From positions 1 through 22,528 of the forward strand of contig JAJJLU010000701.1 of NCBI GenBank assembly GCA_023807065.1: a DNA stretch of 22,528 nt, given 5' to 3'. The notes under the pieces were generated by a model. The model had not been told where the DNA came from. It made no database searches and saw nothing but the letters and a program-made list of their open reading frames with translations. Origin of the DNA: Isotricha intestinalis (taxonomy: Eukaryota; Ciliophora; Litostomatea; Vestibuliferida; Isotrichidae). The position numbers were made by a program, and so were the translations under genes. This document shows, in pieces, positions 9,116 to 17,776 of the stretch (position 1 is its first letter; every line of letters begins with the position of its first letter).

Positions 9116-10590
9116 ATGTGGGTCAATAATGATTTTTATAAAACAGATAAATTTAGACCTAAATACTTTAAAAAACAAGATGATGTTAAAGACTATTTTA
9201 ATTCAAGTAATTTATTTATATTTTATTTAATTATTTAGGAAATTTTGTTCCAAATTTTTTTGATTTTTCAACTCAAGGAATTAAAACTGGTTTATTAACT
9301 AAAGAAAATGAGGTTTTAGCAGTTCAAAATTTTTTAGAAAAAGAATCCGAAAAAAACAAAGAATTATTCGAAAATGAAAATTTAAGTTATTTAAAAAAGA
9401 AAGAAACAATTGAAAAATTATTAAAATTAATATATGAATTACAAAAAGAAAATGATGAATTAAAATATCAAATAAAAGCAAAAAAAAAGAATGATTTTTC
9501 AATTAGAGCACAAATAAATTTTTCAATTAAAAAAAAGAAAAAAAATAATAAATATGAAATAGAAAAATTAGATTCAATAAATATAAAAAGAATTAAAGAA
9601 AAATTAAGAGCAATTCCTCCAAAAATTGAAAAAGAAGAATTAGAAGAAGAAGAAGAAGAAGAAGAAGAAAAAAGAAAAAGATTAAAATTTATTCATAATA
9701 AAAAAATCCAATTAAATTTAGATAAACATTCATATGGAAAACTTGATGAAATCAGAGCAAAAAAAATAAAAAAAGATTTACAAAAAGAAAAAGAACAACT
9801 TGAAGAAATAGATAGAAAAAATAAAGAAAAATTAGAATTTGAAAAACCTATTGTTTTTAATTCCAAAGTAATTATTGAAGGGAATAATAATAATTTAAAA
9901 AATGAAATTAATATTCAAAATTTAAAAACATCTGTTCAAGTTTTAAAACAAGACAATTTAGATATTGAAAAAGAATATCGTTTTGAATTTGATGATGAAA
10001 ATATTAGAAATCAAAAGAAAGAAAAAAAAGAGGAAAGACTTTTAAATGAAAAAGAAAATGAAGAAATTTTAAAATATGAAAATTTAAATAGTTCAAAATT
10101 AAGTATAAATGATAAAGAAAAAGTTTTAAATGTTTTAATTAATAAAATTGAAAATTATTCAAAAAAAATTAAAAAAAATAAACTTATTTATAAAGAAGAA
10201 TTTATTGATGAAATAAAAGAAAATAAATTATATTTAAAAAAAATATTTTATGATTTAAATAAAAATCCAAATTTAAAAATTGATATAGATGTAGCATGTG
10301 AATTATTATTTGAAATTGTCAATTCAAATTGTTATACTAATTTAAATCCTTATAAATTAAAAGATAAAAATGAATATGACAGAAATGATTTTGATAATGA
10401 CTTAAGCGAAGATTATGCAAATATTATTTTTGAATTTATAAAACATATTAAAAATATGTATAATAATAATAGAATTAATGAACAATTTGCTTCTGATTTT
10501 TTGGCAAAAGCAATTTTAAATTTTGAATATGATAATGAAATGTTACAAAGAATTAAATATATTATAGAAGAAGAATTGAATAATAATTAA
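9116..10590 (+). CDS. Coiled-coil protein, two exons
   Basis: Spliced from exon 1 (9116-9206) and exon 2 (9239-10590) across a 32-nt intron, giving 1443 nt and 480 residues. Without splicing, exon 1 reads into an in-frame TAG that lies at the intron end, and exon 2 has no usable start. The N-terminus (MWVNNDFYKTDKF) and the stretch after the junction (NFVPNFFDFSTQGIKTGLL) look like folded, conserved sequence. Residues about 50-250 are Lys/Glu-rich and coiled-coil-like, with a run of nine Glu near 165-173 encoded by a GAA tract. The last 150 residues look like a compact helical domain (VACELLFEIVNSN; IIFEFIKHIKNMY). I do not recognise the family. It is divergently paired with the Piwi gene and lies upstream of the GTSF1-like gene, so a link to the Piwi pathway is possible but rests on position alone. 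Confidence 0.85.
9207..9238 (+). other. 32-nt intron
   Basis: Begins GTAATT and ends ATTTAG, with GT-AG borders. It is nearly all A/T. Removing it joins exon 1 (91 nt, phase 1) to the only open frame of exon 2, which then stays open for 1352 nt to TAA at 10588-10590. Its length is 3n+2 and, if retained, it introduces an in-frame TAG at its 3' end. Confidence 0.88.
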
Positions 10591-10796
10591 AAATATTTAA
10601 TTTTTTGGAATTTTTTTTCTGTTTTTTTCCCAAAAATTTTATATAAAATATATTTATAATCAATAATTTATTGTAAAAATATAATTTTTACTTTATTAAT
10701 TAATTGATTTCCAAAAAAAATAGAAAATGTTTTCAAACAAAAAAAAATTATCTCAATCAATGTAAAAAAAAAGTAGAAATAATAAATTAACTTTAA

Positions 10797-11696
10797 ATGT
10801 CAGATTTAGTTTGTTGTAGATATAATCCAAACCATAAAGTTAAAAAAAGTAGATTAACAATTCATGAATATAAATGTCCGGATAAAAATAATTCAAAAGT
10901 TGTTGTTTGTCCTTTTGATCCTAATGAAAAAATTAATGTTAAAGATTATGATGAACATGTAAGAAAGCATCAACCTAAAATAGATAATAATCTTAAAGAA
11001 GCAATTCAAAATTATATTCGTGAAAATAAACAAGATAATCATAAACTTCTTCAAGAAATTAGATTTCAAGAATTAAAAGGAAATTTAGTTGAAAAAAAAC
11101 CAAATATTGTAGGAATAGATAATAAAAAGAAAAAGAAAAAAAATAAAAAGAATAATTTAAATGATAAAGAAAATAGAAGTAATAATAATCAAACAAAAAA
11201 TGTAGAAGAATGCGATGAAAAATTAACAAAAAGTCAAAATTATGATTATTTAAAAATTAAAAATAAAGGACAAATGAAAAAAAAATTTGATTATTTGTCA
11301 AATGATAATTTTCAAAATTTTGAAAAAGATATAATTTATCAACCAAATAATGTGAATTTTAAAGGATTAAATTTTATTCAAAGTAATCAAAAAGAATTAA
11401 AACAAAATAATGAATTTTGTTCTCAGTTAAATGAAGATTGTTTTAACATTTCTATTTCAACTAATAAAAAAGATTTAAGTCAAAATAATGAATTGTTTGA
11501 TTTAACTGAAGATGATTTTAAATCCATTCATGGAGCATATCACAATAATATTGAAGACGATCAAAATAATGATTTTTATTCTCAATTAAGTGAAAGTGAA
11601 GATAATATTGATGATAATAATTATAATCCTAATTTAGAAGATTACAAATTAGATTTTCAAAGTCAAAATATATTAATTGAAGATATTATAGTATAA
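10797..11696 (+). CDS. GTSF1: GTSF1-like CHHC zinc-finger protein
   Basis: A 299-residue protein with two tandem N-terminal CHHC-type fingers of the U11-48K/GTSF1 family. Finger 1 is C7, H13, H23, C27 with exact C-x5-H-x9-H-x3-C spacing. Finger 2 keeps the spacing but reads C38, E44, H54, H58, so one His is replaced by Glu and the final Cys by His. After the fingers come a Lys-rich linker (about 110-125) and a long acidic, Asn-rich tail with three copies of a QNN(E/D)-aromatic/hydrophobic motif at residues 203, 229 and 256. Two N-terminal fingers plus an acidic tail is the GTSF1/Asterix layout; those proteins bind Piwi and potentiate silencing or slicing, and a Paramecium member acts in scanRNA turnover. 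Other CHHC families (U11-48K, TRM13 methyltransferase) usually carry one finger or an enzyme domain, which is absent here. A Piwi gene lies 1.8 kb upstream. At 299 residues it is longer than the animal proteins (about 160). Confidence 0.8.
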   Translation: MSDLVCCRYNPNHKVKKSRLTIHEYKCPDKNNSKVVVCPFDPNEKINVKDYDEHVRKHQPKIDNNLKEAIQNYIRENKQDNHKLLQEIRFQELKGNLVEKKPNIVGIDNKKKKKKNKKNNLNDKENRSNNNQTKNVEECDEKLTKSQNYDYLKIKNKGQMKKKFDYLSNDNFQNFEKDIIYQPNNVNFKGLNFIQSNQKELKQNNEFCSQLNEDCFNISISTNKKDLSQNNELFDLTEDDFKSIHGAYHNNIEDDQNNDFYSQLSESEDNIDDNNYNPNLEDYKLDFQSQNILIEDIIV

Positions 11697-12506
11697 ACTT
11701 TTTTTATAAATTGTTTTTTAATATCTTATAAAATATATATTTTTTATAATTTTATTAATTGTTGAATGACTCAGAATTAATATTTTTTTCTGAAAAGAAT
11801 TAAATTTAATATTGATTATAAATATTTTATAAATAAAAAAAAAATGATAAACAAAAAAAGAAACCAATTTAAAAGATAATAGAGATAATTTTTTTTCATT
11901 CACCACTTCCAATCATAAATATATATTTTTAATAGACAATTTCAATTTCAAAATTTATCTATTTATAATATATAAAGTTTCCAAGGCTATAAAAAACCTT
12001 TATTTTCCTTTGATCTCAATATTATTAGAAGATTAGGAATTTCTTTTTTATTATTTTGATTCATTGATTTGAAATATTTTTTTTCAAAAGAATTTGAATT
12101 CTTTTATTATTAGTGATTTTTTCATCAATGTAGTTATTTTTTATATCAAAATGATAGATTATTTATTTTTAAAGTATAAAACAAATAAAATTTAGATTTT
12201 AATTAAAGATTAACTATTATTCTTAAACATCAAAACATTTATTTGAATGAAATTTAATTTTTTAAAAAATTATTCATATTGAGAATATTTGAAATTTAAA
12301 CTTTTTTTATTTTTTAAATATAAATTCTCTGAATCTAATCAAAATATTTTTTCAATAATATTGTAATTAAAAAAATAATTTAAAAAAGTAAATTATGATG
12401 AATTAATGAATTTTTTACAAAAAAGTAAATTTATTTCAAAAATTAAAAAATAAATAAAAAAAAATAAAAATTTCTTTAAAGTGAATTACAACATTAAAAC
12501 ACTGAT
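11697..12506. other. Long convergent intergenic region
   Basis: This 810-bp gap between two converging genes is several times longer than the other convergent spacers here (135 and 103 bp). It has no open frame with coding character on either strand. A slightly less AT-rich island at about 11,975-12,020 contains a weak AAGG...CCTT inverted repeat with a 10-nt loop. I see no tRNA, snRNA or tandem repeat that I can name. Confidence 0.5.
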
Positions 12507-13914
12507 TTAATTAATTTTACCAACATTAGGATTATTTTTTGAAATTTTCAAAGGTTGTTTCCTATTATTAATTAACTGTTTATAATTATTCTTATTATTT
12601 TTATTATATAAATTATTATTATTCAAATAATGTTCATTTAATTCAAAAGTATACATATTCCTATTAATAGTATCAGCAAATTTACTATTCATCATTCCTT
12701 TTTCAATTTTTATTTTATGTAATTTAATTGTATTATTACTTAAAGGAGCAGTAGAAACTTTTCCTCTTTCAACAGAATGAGCGTTTTGTATATTTCTTGA
12801 AATAAAATTATTTTTTTCAATTGGTTGTTCAGTATTAATAATTGAAGACTTTAAATTTTCCATTTTTTCCCAAAGTAAATTTCCTCCTATATTAAAATTA
12901 CTATTTGGTCTTCTTAAAGGTATCATTGGTATTATTATATTACTAGAAGCAGAATTTATATTTAAATTTGTTGCAAATTTTGCACTCATTAAATCTATTC
13001 TATCTTTACTATATTCATCAGTATTATTTGAATTTGAATTTTTTTTTGATTCATTTGTTGTTGATTGTGTATCTATATTATTATTAATAGTTAAATTTTT
13101 TTTTGAATTATTACTTATATGATTTATTTCTGGGAGAAATATATCAAATTTATGATTTTGACTTGATGATAATAATTTTGAAATTTGGCTTTTTTCCTTT
13201 TCTTGATTTAATTTATTTAAATTATTCCATGATGTAAATAATGGATTTGTTTTTATATTATTTGGATTGGAAATTTGATTTATATTTGTAATTGGAGAAA
13301 GAGAATTTCTTTCATTTATATTATTATTATTGTTTACATCAATAATCATTTTTTTCAAATAATTCGGTCTTTTGTTCTTTTGATTGATATTATTTTTTTT
13401 ATCAATTAATTCATTTACTTTTAATTCTTTGTTATTAACATTTATATTATTATTAATATTATTATTATTATTATAATTATAATTATTAGTTGTATTATTA
13501 TTATTTTTATTGTAAAATTTAATTTCTGTTTTTTGTTTTTCTTCATCTTCTTCTGGAATAACATCTTCTACTAAAACTTTTTTTTTATTATTTTCTTTTT
13601 CTTTATTATCTATAATTATTAAATTAAAATAATATTACTTTTTCCTTCTAATAAATCAAGAAGTTCTTTATCTTCATCATATTCAGTTTGTAAATCAATA
13701 TATATTTGTTGAGATTTAAATAAGGTATTTCCTTCATTCTCATTTTTTATTGGTTCAAAGAAATCTTTTGGAAAAGATTTTGGATTTATGATTATACTAG
13801 TTTATTATTATTTTTAATGTACTTTTTTGGTTTTGATGTTAAGTTAATTTGATTTTTATTTTGTTTATTTTCTGATTTATGCTCTATAATATTTCCAATA
13901 ACATGCTCTGTCAT
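12507..13914 (-). CDS. Asn-rich low-complexity protein, three exons
   Basis: Spliced on the minus strand: exon 1 13914-13823, exon 2 13796-13639, exon 3 13609-12507, totalling 1353 nt (450 residues) and ending in TAA. The start is ATG at 13914 (MTEHVIGNIIEHK). Both introns are supported because each join is the only one keeping the frame open. The protein is strongly Asn-rich, with poly-Asn stretches around the exon 3 start and near the C-terminus. There is an acidic patch (EDVIPEEDEEKQ) and scattered Ser-Asn sequence, with no membrane segment or recognisable domain. More ordered stretches (for example IIIPMIPLRRPNSNFNIGG and DRIDLMSAKFATNLN) may be interaction motifs. The function is unknown. 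Composition is prion-like but Asn-rich linkers are also a simple product of AT-rich coding DNA. Confidence 0.8.
13610..13638 (-). other. 29-nt intron (intron 2)
   Basis: On the minus strand it begins GTAATA and ends TTATAG and is almost pure A/T. Exons 1 and 2 together are 250 nt (phase 1), and exon 3 begins at 13609 in the matching frame and stays open for 1103 nt. Retention would give an in-frame TAA. Confidence 0.82.
13797..13822 (-). other. 26-nt intron (intron 1)
   Basis: On the minus strand it begins GTACAT and ends ACTAG. Exon 1 is 92 nt (phase 2), and joining to T at 13796 gives an Asn codon followed by the exon 2 frame. Using the next GT downstream instead, with an AAAAG acceptor, puts a stop soon after the join, so this 26-nt version is preferred. 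Confidence 0.75.
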
Positions 13915-14278
13915 ATTATAAATTGTTTTTAATTATTTTTTTCCATAAAATATATTTAATTAAATGGATATTATGAAAAATATAAAAAAGAACTTTATAA
14001 AATAAAAATTTTATTATTTAGATACTTATATTTGTATGAATTTTCTTTATTTTTTAAAAGGAATTTTTTTTATATTGTATTTCTGAAATAATAAATTTAA
14101 TTTTTTTTGATTTCAATATAATAAATAAAAAAAAGATTTATTCTAAAGAAACATATATAAGAAACATTATATTCATGTTAATTAATAAAATTATTATAAA
14201 AAAATACTTATTTGTCAATTCTTTTATAAAATATAATAAATGATAAAAGTTTATTTAATATACTTAAATTAAATAATT
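13915..14278. other. Intergenic region, no gene seen
   Basis: This 364-bp AT-rich stretch lies between two minus-strand genes: upstream of the Asn-rich gene start and downstream of the SET-like gene stop. It should contain the promoter of the former and the 3' end of the latter. Only a trivial ATG with a stop five codons later is present. No RNA gene or repeat was recognised. Confidence 0.5.
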
Positions 14279-15553
14279 TTATAAATCAGAATTTTTGTTG
14301 TTTTTTTTCTGCTTTATTAACCTTTCCAAATATTGAATTCTAAATTCAAGTAATTTTTTTTCTAATTTCAAAATTCTTTTAACATTATTAATTTTCTTTT
14401 GTCCATAAAAAACTTGTGAAAAGATTCCATCGGTGAATTTATCATAAATTTTCAAATAATCTTCTAAATTTTCTTTCATTAATAAATATTCTCCAACTTC
14501 ATTATCTTTATAGTCTTTTAATTGACTTTTTAAATTTTGATAAGTTCCAATAATATCTTCTAAAAAACTATTACTTCCAAGATCATAAGAAGCATTAATT
14601 AATTTAATAGAGCTATCCCAATTTAATCTCCTTCTAAAAACATTATTAACAGTTTCAATTAAAAATCTTCCCATATAAGTATTTCTTTCAGAAGTATAGC
14701 CATAATATAATAATGAAGAAAGATTAGGAATTGTTTTAGTTTTAAGTTTAATTTCTGTTCCTTTTTTAATTTCTTTTTTTGCAATAATATTAAATTTTTT
14801 AAAAGCTTTATTATATTTATATTCTACATGTGTTAAATCATCATACATATCCTTAGAAAATAAATCTAAAAATGGAATTAAAATTGTATTATTATCATGT
14901 AAGACTGAATTAGCTAAAATTAATACTCTATATTTTAAAAAATTTTCTAGATCAACATTGGTGAAACCAAAATCATCATATAATACTTTTTGTTCACTTT
15001 CTAAAGATTCTTTTGCCCTTTTTATTTCATCATAAAAATTTGAACCTTTTATTAAATCAAGTTCTTCTTGAGAATAAAAAATTGGAAAATTATTTAAATT
15101 TGTATACTCATATAAATTAAAATAAGGTTTATATTTATGATATAATTTCCCCTTTTTAATTCTCATTGAATGTTCTATCATTGTTGTCATATAAAATAAT
15201 TGTTTTGTCGATACATAACGGAGATATTGATTTTCTAATTTAAAAATTTTATCCCATAAATTATGATATTTACTTTTAGTATTATTTACATATAAATTTG
15301 ATATTGATTCATGATTTATTATCATTCTTTCTGGAATTGATATTATTGTTTTATTTTCAGGAATATCATCATTTGCAGTAAAATATGGAAGATTATGATT
15401 TTCATTAACTGGATTTAATGTTATTACTGGAACTACTGTTATTTCATGCTTTTTAGCCCATTTTAAAACATTATTCACTGCATCTATTTTATCTTGATCT
15501 ATTGATAATATTAACTTTATTATTGAAAAAAGGAAAATTAATTTATTAATCAT
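14279..15553 (-). CDS. SETD3/LSMT-like protein with signal peptide
   Basis: A 424-residue intronless protein. Residues 1-18 (MINKLIFLFSIIKLILS) form a strong signal peptide. The rest follows the SETD3/Rubisco-LSMT class: the N-terminal SET strand PYFTANDDIPENKTIISIP (56-74), the insert motif PIFYSQEELDLIKGSNF (157-173), the post-insert VLILANSVLHDN, and then a helical C-terminal domain (about 295-415) like the Rubisco-LSMT substrate-binding domain. The signature D-x-I-N-H that contacts S-adenosylmethionine reads D230-L-F-S-K-D, so both N and H are gone, and the following S-Y-G-like strand reads L-K-T-K. The Y-G-Y at 284-286 (family Y-G-F) is kept. Family members methylate lysine or histidine in the cytosol or plastid; this one should enter the secretory pathway and may lack methyl transfer. 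It faces the RING gene across 102 bp. Confidence 0.8.
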   Translation of the reverse strand: MINKLIFLFSIIKLILSIDQDKIDAVNNVLKWAKKHEITVVPVITLNPVNENHNLPYFTANDDIPENKTIISIPERMIINHESISNLYVNNTKSKYHNLWDKIFKLENQYLRYVSTKQLFYMTTMIEHSMRIKKGKLYHKYKPYFNLYEYTNLNNFPIFYSQEELDLIKGSNFYDEIKRAKESLESEQKVLYDDFGFTNVDLENFLKYRVLILANSVLHDNNTILIPFLDLFSKDMYDDLTHVEYKYNKAFKKFNIIAKKEIKKGTEIKLKTKTIPNLSSLLYYGYTSERNTYMGRFLIETVNNVFRRRLNWDSSIKLINASYDLGSNSFLEDIIGTYQNLKSQLKDYKDNEVGEYLLMKENLEDYLKIYDKFTDGIFSQVFYGQKKINNVKRILKLEKKLLEFRIQYLERLIKQKKNNKNSDL

Positions 15554-15655
15554 TTTTTTTCCTAAATAAATAATAAAAAATAATTATTTGAAAATAAACT
15601 TTATTTTTTCTTTTTTCAAATTATATAAAATAATTTATTTATAAACTATATATTA
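15554..15655. promoter_or_regulatory. Divergent promoter, SET-like / RING genes
   Basis: This 102-bp spacer lies between the two outward-facing start codons and therefore contains both promoters. It is almost all A/T, including T-rich stretches such as the one at about 15,603-15,617. No discrete element could be assigned. Confidence 0.55.
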
Positions 15656-17776
15656 ATGTCTGAAGAATTTGAAAAACCAAAAAATGATAATTTAAAAATA
15701 AATGAAGATACTGAGAAAATAAATGAAAATAACAATGAAGAAAAAAAAATAAATGAAGAAAGTAATATAAACAATAATAATAATGAACAAAGTAAAATAA
15801 AAGAATCAAATTTTAATTTATTTGACCAAAATGAAAAAAATAAATTAATAAATGAAAACAATTCAAAAGAGAAAATAGAAGAAAAAAAAGAAGTAGAAAA
15901 AAAAAATATAGAAAATGAAATAAAGAAAAAATCTTTTAAATGTCCATACTGTTATTTAGATTTAGCATCAACAGAAGAAAATCCTTTAATTCCAGAACTT
16001 CCAATAAAATGTATAAAATGTCAAACAATATTTCATTATATAAATTGTTTCCATTGTTCAAATCCAATATATTTTAGTGAAATAATTGATTTTTCAAACT
16101 TTTCAATACAATGTCCTTATAAAAAATGTAAAAAATCATTTTCAATAACAAATTGTGATTTATGTAAAACAAAAATATATTTTAGTGGTAGATTTCCAGT
16201 AAAATGTCCAAATAAAACATGTAATAATTATTTTGCAAAAATTAAATGTCCTTTTTTAAATTGTTCAAATTCAATAACATATGCTACAAAAATAACAAAT
16301 CCAAATCCACCTTATTTAGAAGGTACAATTGTTGAATGTAATAGACATAATCCTCATTTTCTTTTTCAAAAAATGACTTGTTTTCATTGTTCTAAAGTTT
16401 TATTATTTTTATATCCTCAAAATTTACTTATTCAAGGACAGAAAGTTATTTGCCCTTATGAAAATTGTAATGAAAGTTTTAATATGTTAAATTGTCCTAA
16501 TTGTAATAAAAATAATTTTTTTCCTAAAGGAAGAAATTTCTTTGGAATAAATTTAAAATGTATTTATTGTCAATTTAATTTTACTAATTTATTTTGTCCT
16601 TTTTGTATGGTTGCTTTTAATATTAAAAATGATAAGGGAAAATATATTGAAGGTAATGTATTAAAATGTCCTTATAATAATCCTTCTCATAATAATATTC
16701 TTTTTCAAATTGTAAATTGTGTATTTTGTAAACAACCAAATATTTTTAGAGATAAAAAAATATATTATCATGGTCAAAAAGTTATTTGTGCTTATAAAAA
16801 TTGTAATAAAATATTTTGTAAAGTTCCATGTCCTTATTGTTTAAAATTTAATATTTTTCCTAAAGGTGATTTTTCCTTTGGAACAATATATTCATGTATA
16901 TATGAAAATTGTTTAAAGAAATTTTCTATTTTTTTATGTCCACAATGTAAAAATTATCAAGTTGAAACAAGAGAAATTTTAGAAGGTCAAAGTATAAAAT
17001 GTATAAAATGTAATTGCTTATTTTTTACAATAAGATGTCCACATTGTAAAAATGGAGTTCAAGGATTAAATGAAAAATTAAGATTTGGTCAAAGTATTTT
17101 ATGTCCTTATGTAAATTGCCAAAAATTATTTAATTATTATTATTGTTGTAAATGTAAAAGACCATTATATGATAAAAATAATTCTTATTCTGATGGAAAT
17201 ATAATTAAATGTGCTTATAAAGATTGTGGTATTTCATTTCGAAATTTTGTTTGTACTAAATGTGAAACAAATAATTTTATTATTACAAATAAAAATATTG
17301 ATAATGATACTGATGATGGAAATGAAAATGAATTTAATGATGTAATTAAATGTAATACTTGTCAAAATAAATTTTATCCTTTAAAAATTATAAAAATATT
17401 TAATGAAGGAAAAATTATGCAATTTTATCAAGGAGATTCTATTAAATTTAATCAACCTATTAAAGATCCATATGAAGTTAATGCTATGAAAATATTTATA
17501 AATAAAAGTGAATTATATTCTATGATCGAAAATATAAATGAAAATCAAATTGCTGATTCTCAAAATAATTTAAATAATATTCTACAAATGAAACAAAAAG
17601 AAGAAAGAACTCAATGTTGTTTTTGTTTAAGTAAAATTAGTGAAAGTGTTTTTATTCCTTGTGGACATAGATGTATTTGTTATAGTTGTGGAAAAGAAAT
17701 TATGGAAAAGAAAAAAAAATGCCCAATTTGCCAAGTTGATGCTACATTTTTATTACCTAAAGTTTTTGATGCCTGA
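15656..17776 (+). CDS. Zinc-ribbon array protein with C-terminal RING
   Basis: A 706-residue intronless protein ending in TGA. Residues 1-93 are a charged, Lys/Glu/Asn-rich disordered stretch. From C96 to about residue 590 come roughly 13 cysteine units of about 35-45 residues with a common pattern: C-P-x-C, 12-20 residues often containing a Gly-Gln or Gly-Asn turn, then K-C-P-Y-x-x-C and x-x-x-F. These look like zinc ribbons. A second disordered acidic insert interrupts the last unit. The C-terminus (654-697) is a RING-HC finger of the IAP/MULAN type: C-x2-C, then I-P-C-G-H, C-x-C-x2-C, and C-P-I-C. Such RINGs recruit E2 enzymes, so this is a probable ubiquitin ligase, with the array likely binding RNA, DNA or protein. 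The substrate is unknown. No membrane segment is seen. Confidence 0.82.
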   Translation: MSEEFEKPKNDNLKINEDTEKINENNNEEKKINEESNINNNNNEQSKIKESNFNLFDQNEKNKLINENNSKEKIEEKKEVEKKNIENEIKKKSFKCPYCYLDLASTEENPLIPELPIKCIKCQTIFHYINCFHCSNPIYFSEIIDFSNFSIQCPYKKCKKSFSITNCDLCKTKIYFSGRFPVKCPNKTCNNYFAKIKCPFLNCSNSITYATKITNPNPPYLEGTIVECNRHNPHFLFQKMTCFHCSKVLLFLYPQNLLIQGQKVICPYENCNESFNMLNCPNCNKNNFFPKGRNFFGINLKCIYCQFNFTNLFCPFCMVAFNIKNDKGKYIEGNVLKCPYNNPSHNNILFQIVNCVFCKQPNIFRDKKIYYHGQKVICAYKNCNKIFCKVPCPYCLKFNIFPKGDFSFGTIYSCIYENCLKKFSIFLCPQCKNYQVETREILEGQSIKCIKCNCLFFTIRCPHCKNGVQGLNEKLRFGQSILCPYVNCQKLFNYYYCCKCKRPLYDKNNSYSDGNIIKCAYKDCGISFRNFVCTKCETNNFIITNKNIDNDTDDGNENEFNDVIKCNTCQNKFYPLKIIKIFNEGKIMQFYQGDSIKFNQPIKDPYEVNAMKIFINKSELYSMIENINENQIADSQNNLNNILQMKQKEERTQCCFCLSKISESVFIPCGHRCICYSCGKEIMEKKKKCPICQVDATFLLPKVFDA

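Noticed and set aside
11975..12020. A less AT-rich patch with an AAGG...CCTT inverted repeat, considered as a small RNA gene.
   Set aside because: The stem is only four base pairs, with no tRNA boxes, no snoRNA boxes and no promoter that I can name.
13764..13799. An alternative first intron of 33 nt in the Asn-rich gene, from the GTATAATC donor to an AAAAG acceptor.
   Set aside because: Joining there puts the downstream exon in a frame with a stop a few codons later; the 26-nt intron at 13797-13822 keeps the frame open.
15646..15861. A hydrophobic, Ser/Phe/Leu-rich antisense frame of 71 codons.
   Set aside because: It is the complement of the Lys/Glu/Asn-rich N-terminus of the RING protein; antisense of such sequence is always Phe/Leu/Ser-rich. 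The same applies to the short antisense frames at 4600-4809, 9299-9502 and 21017-21507.
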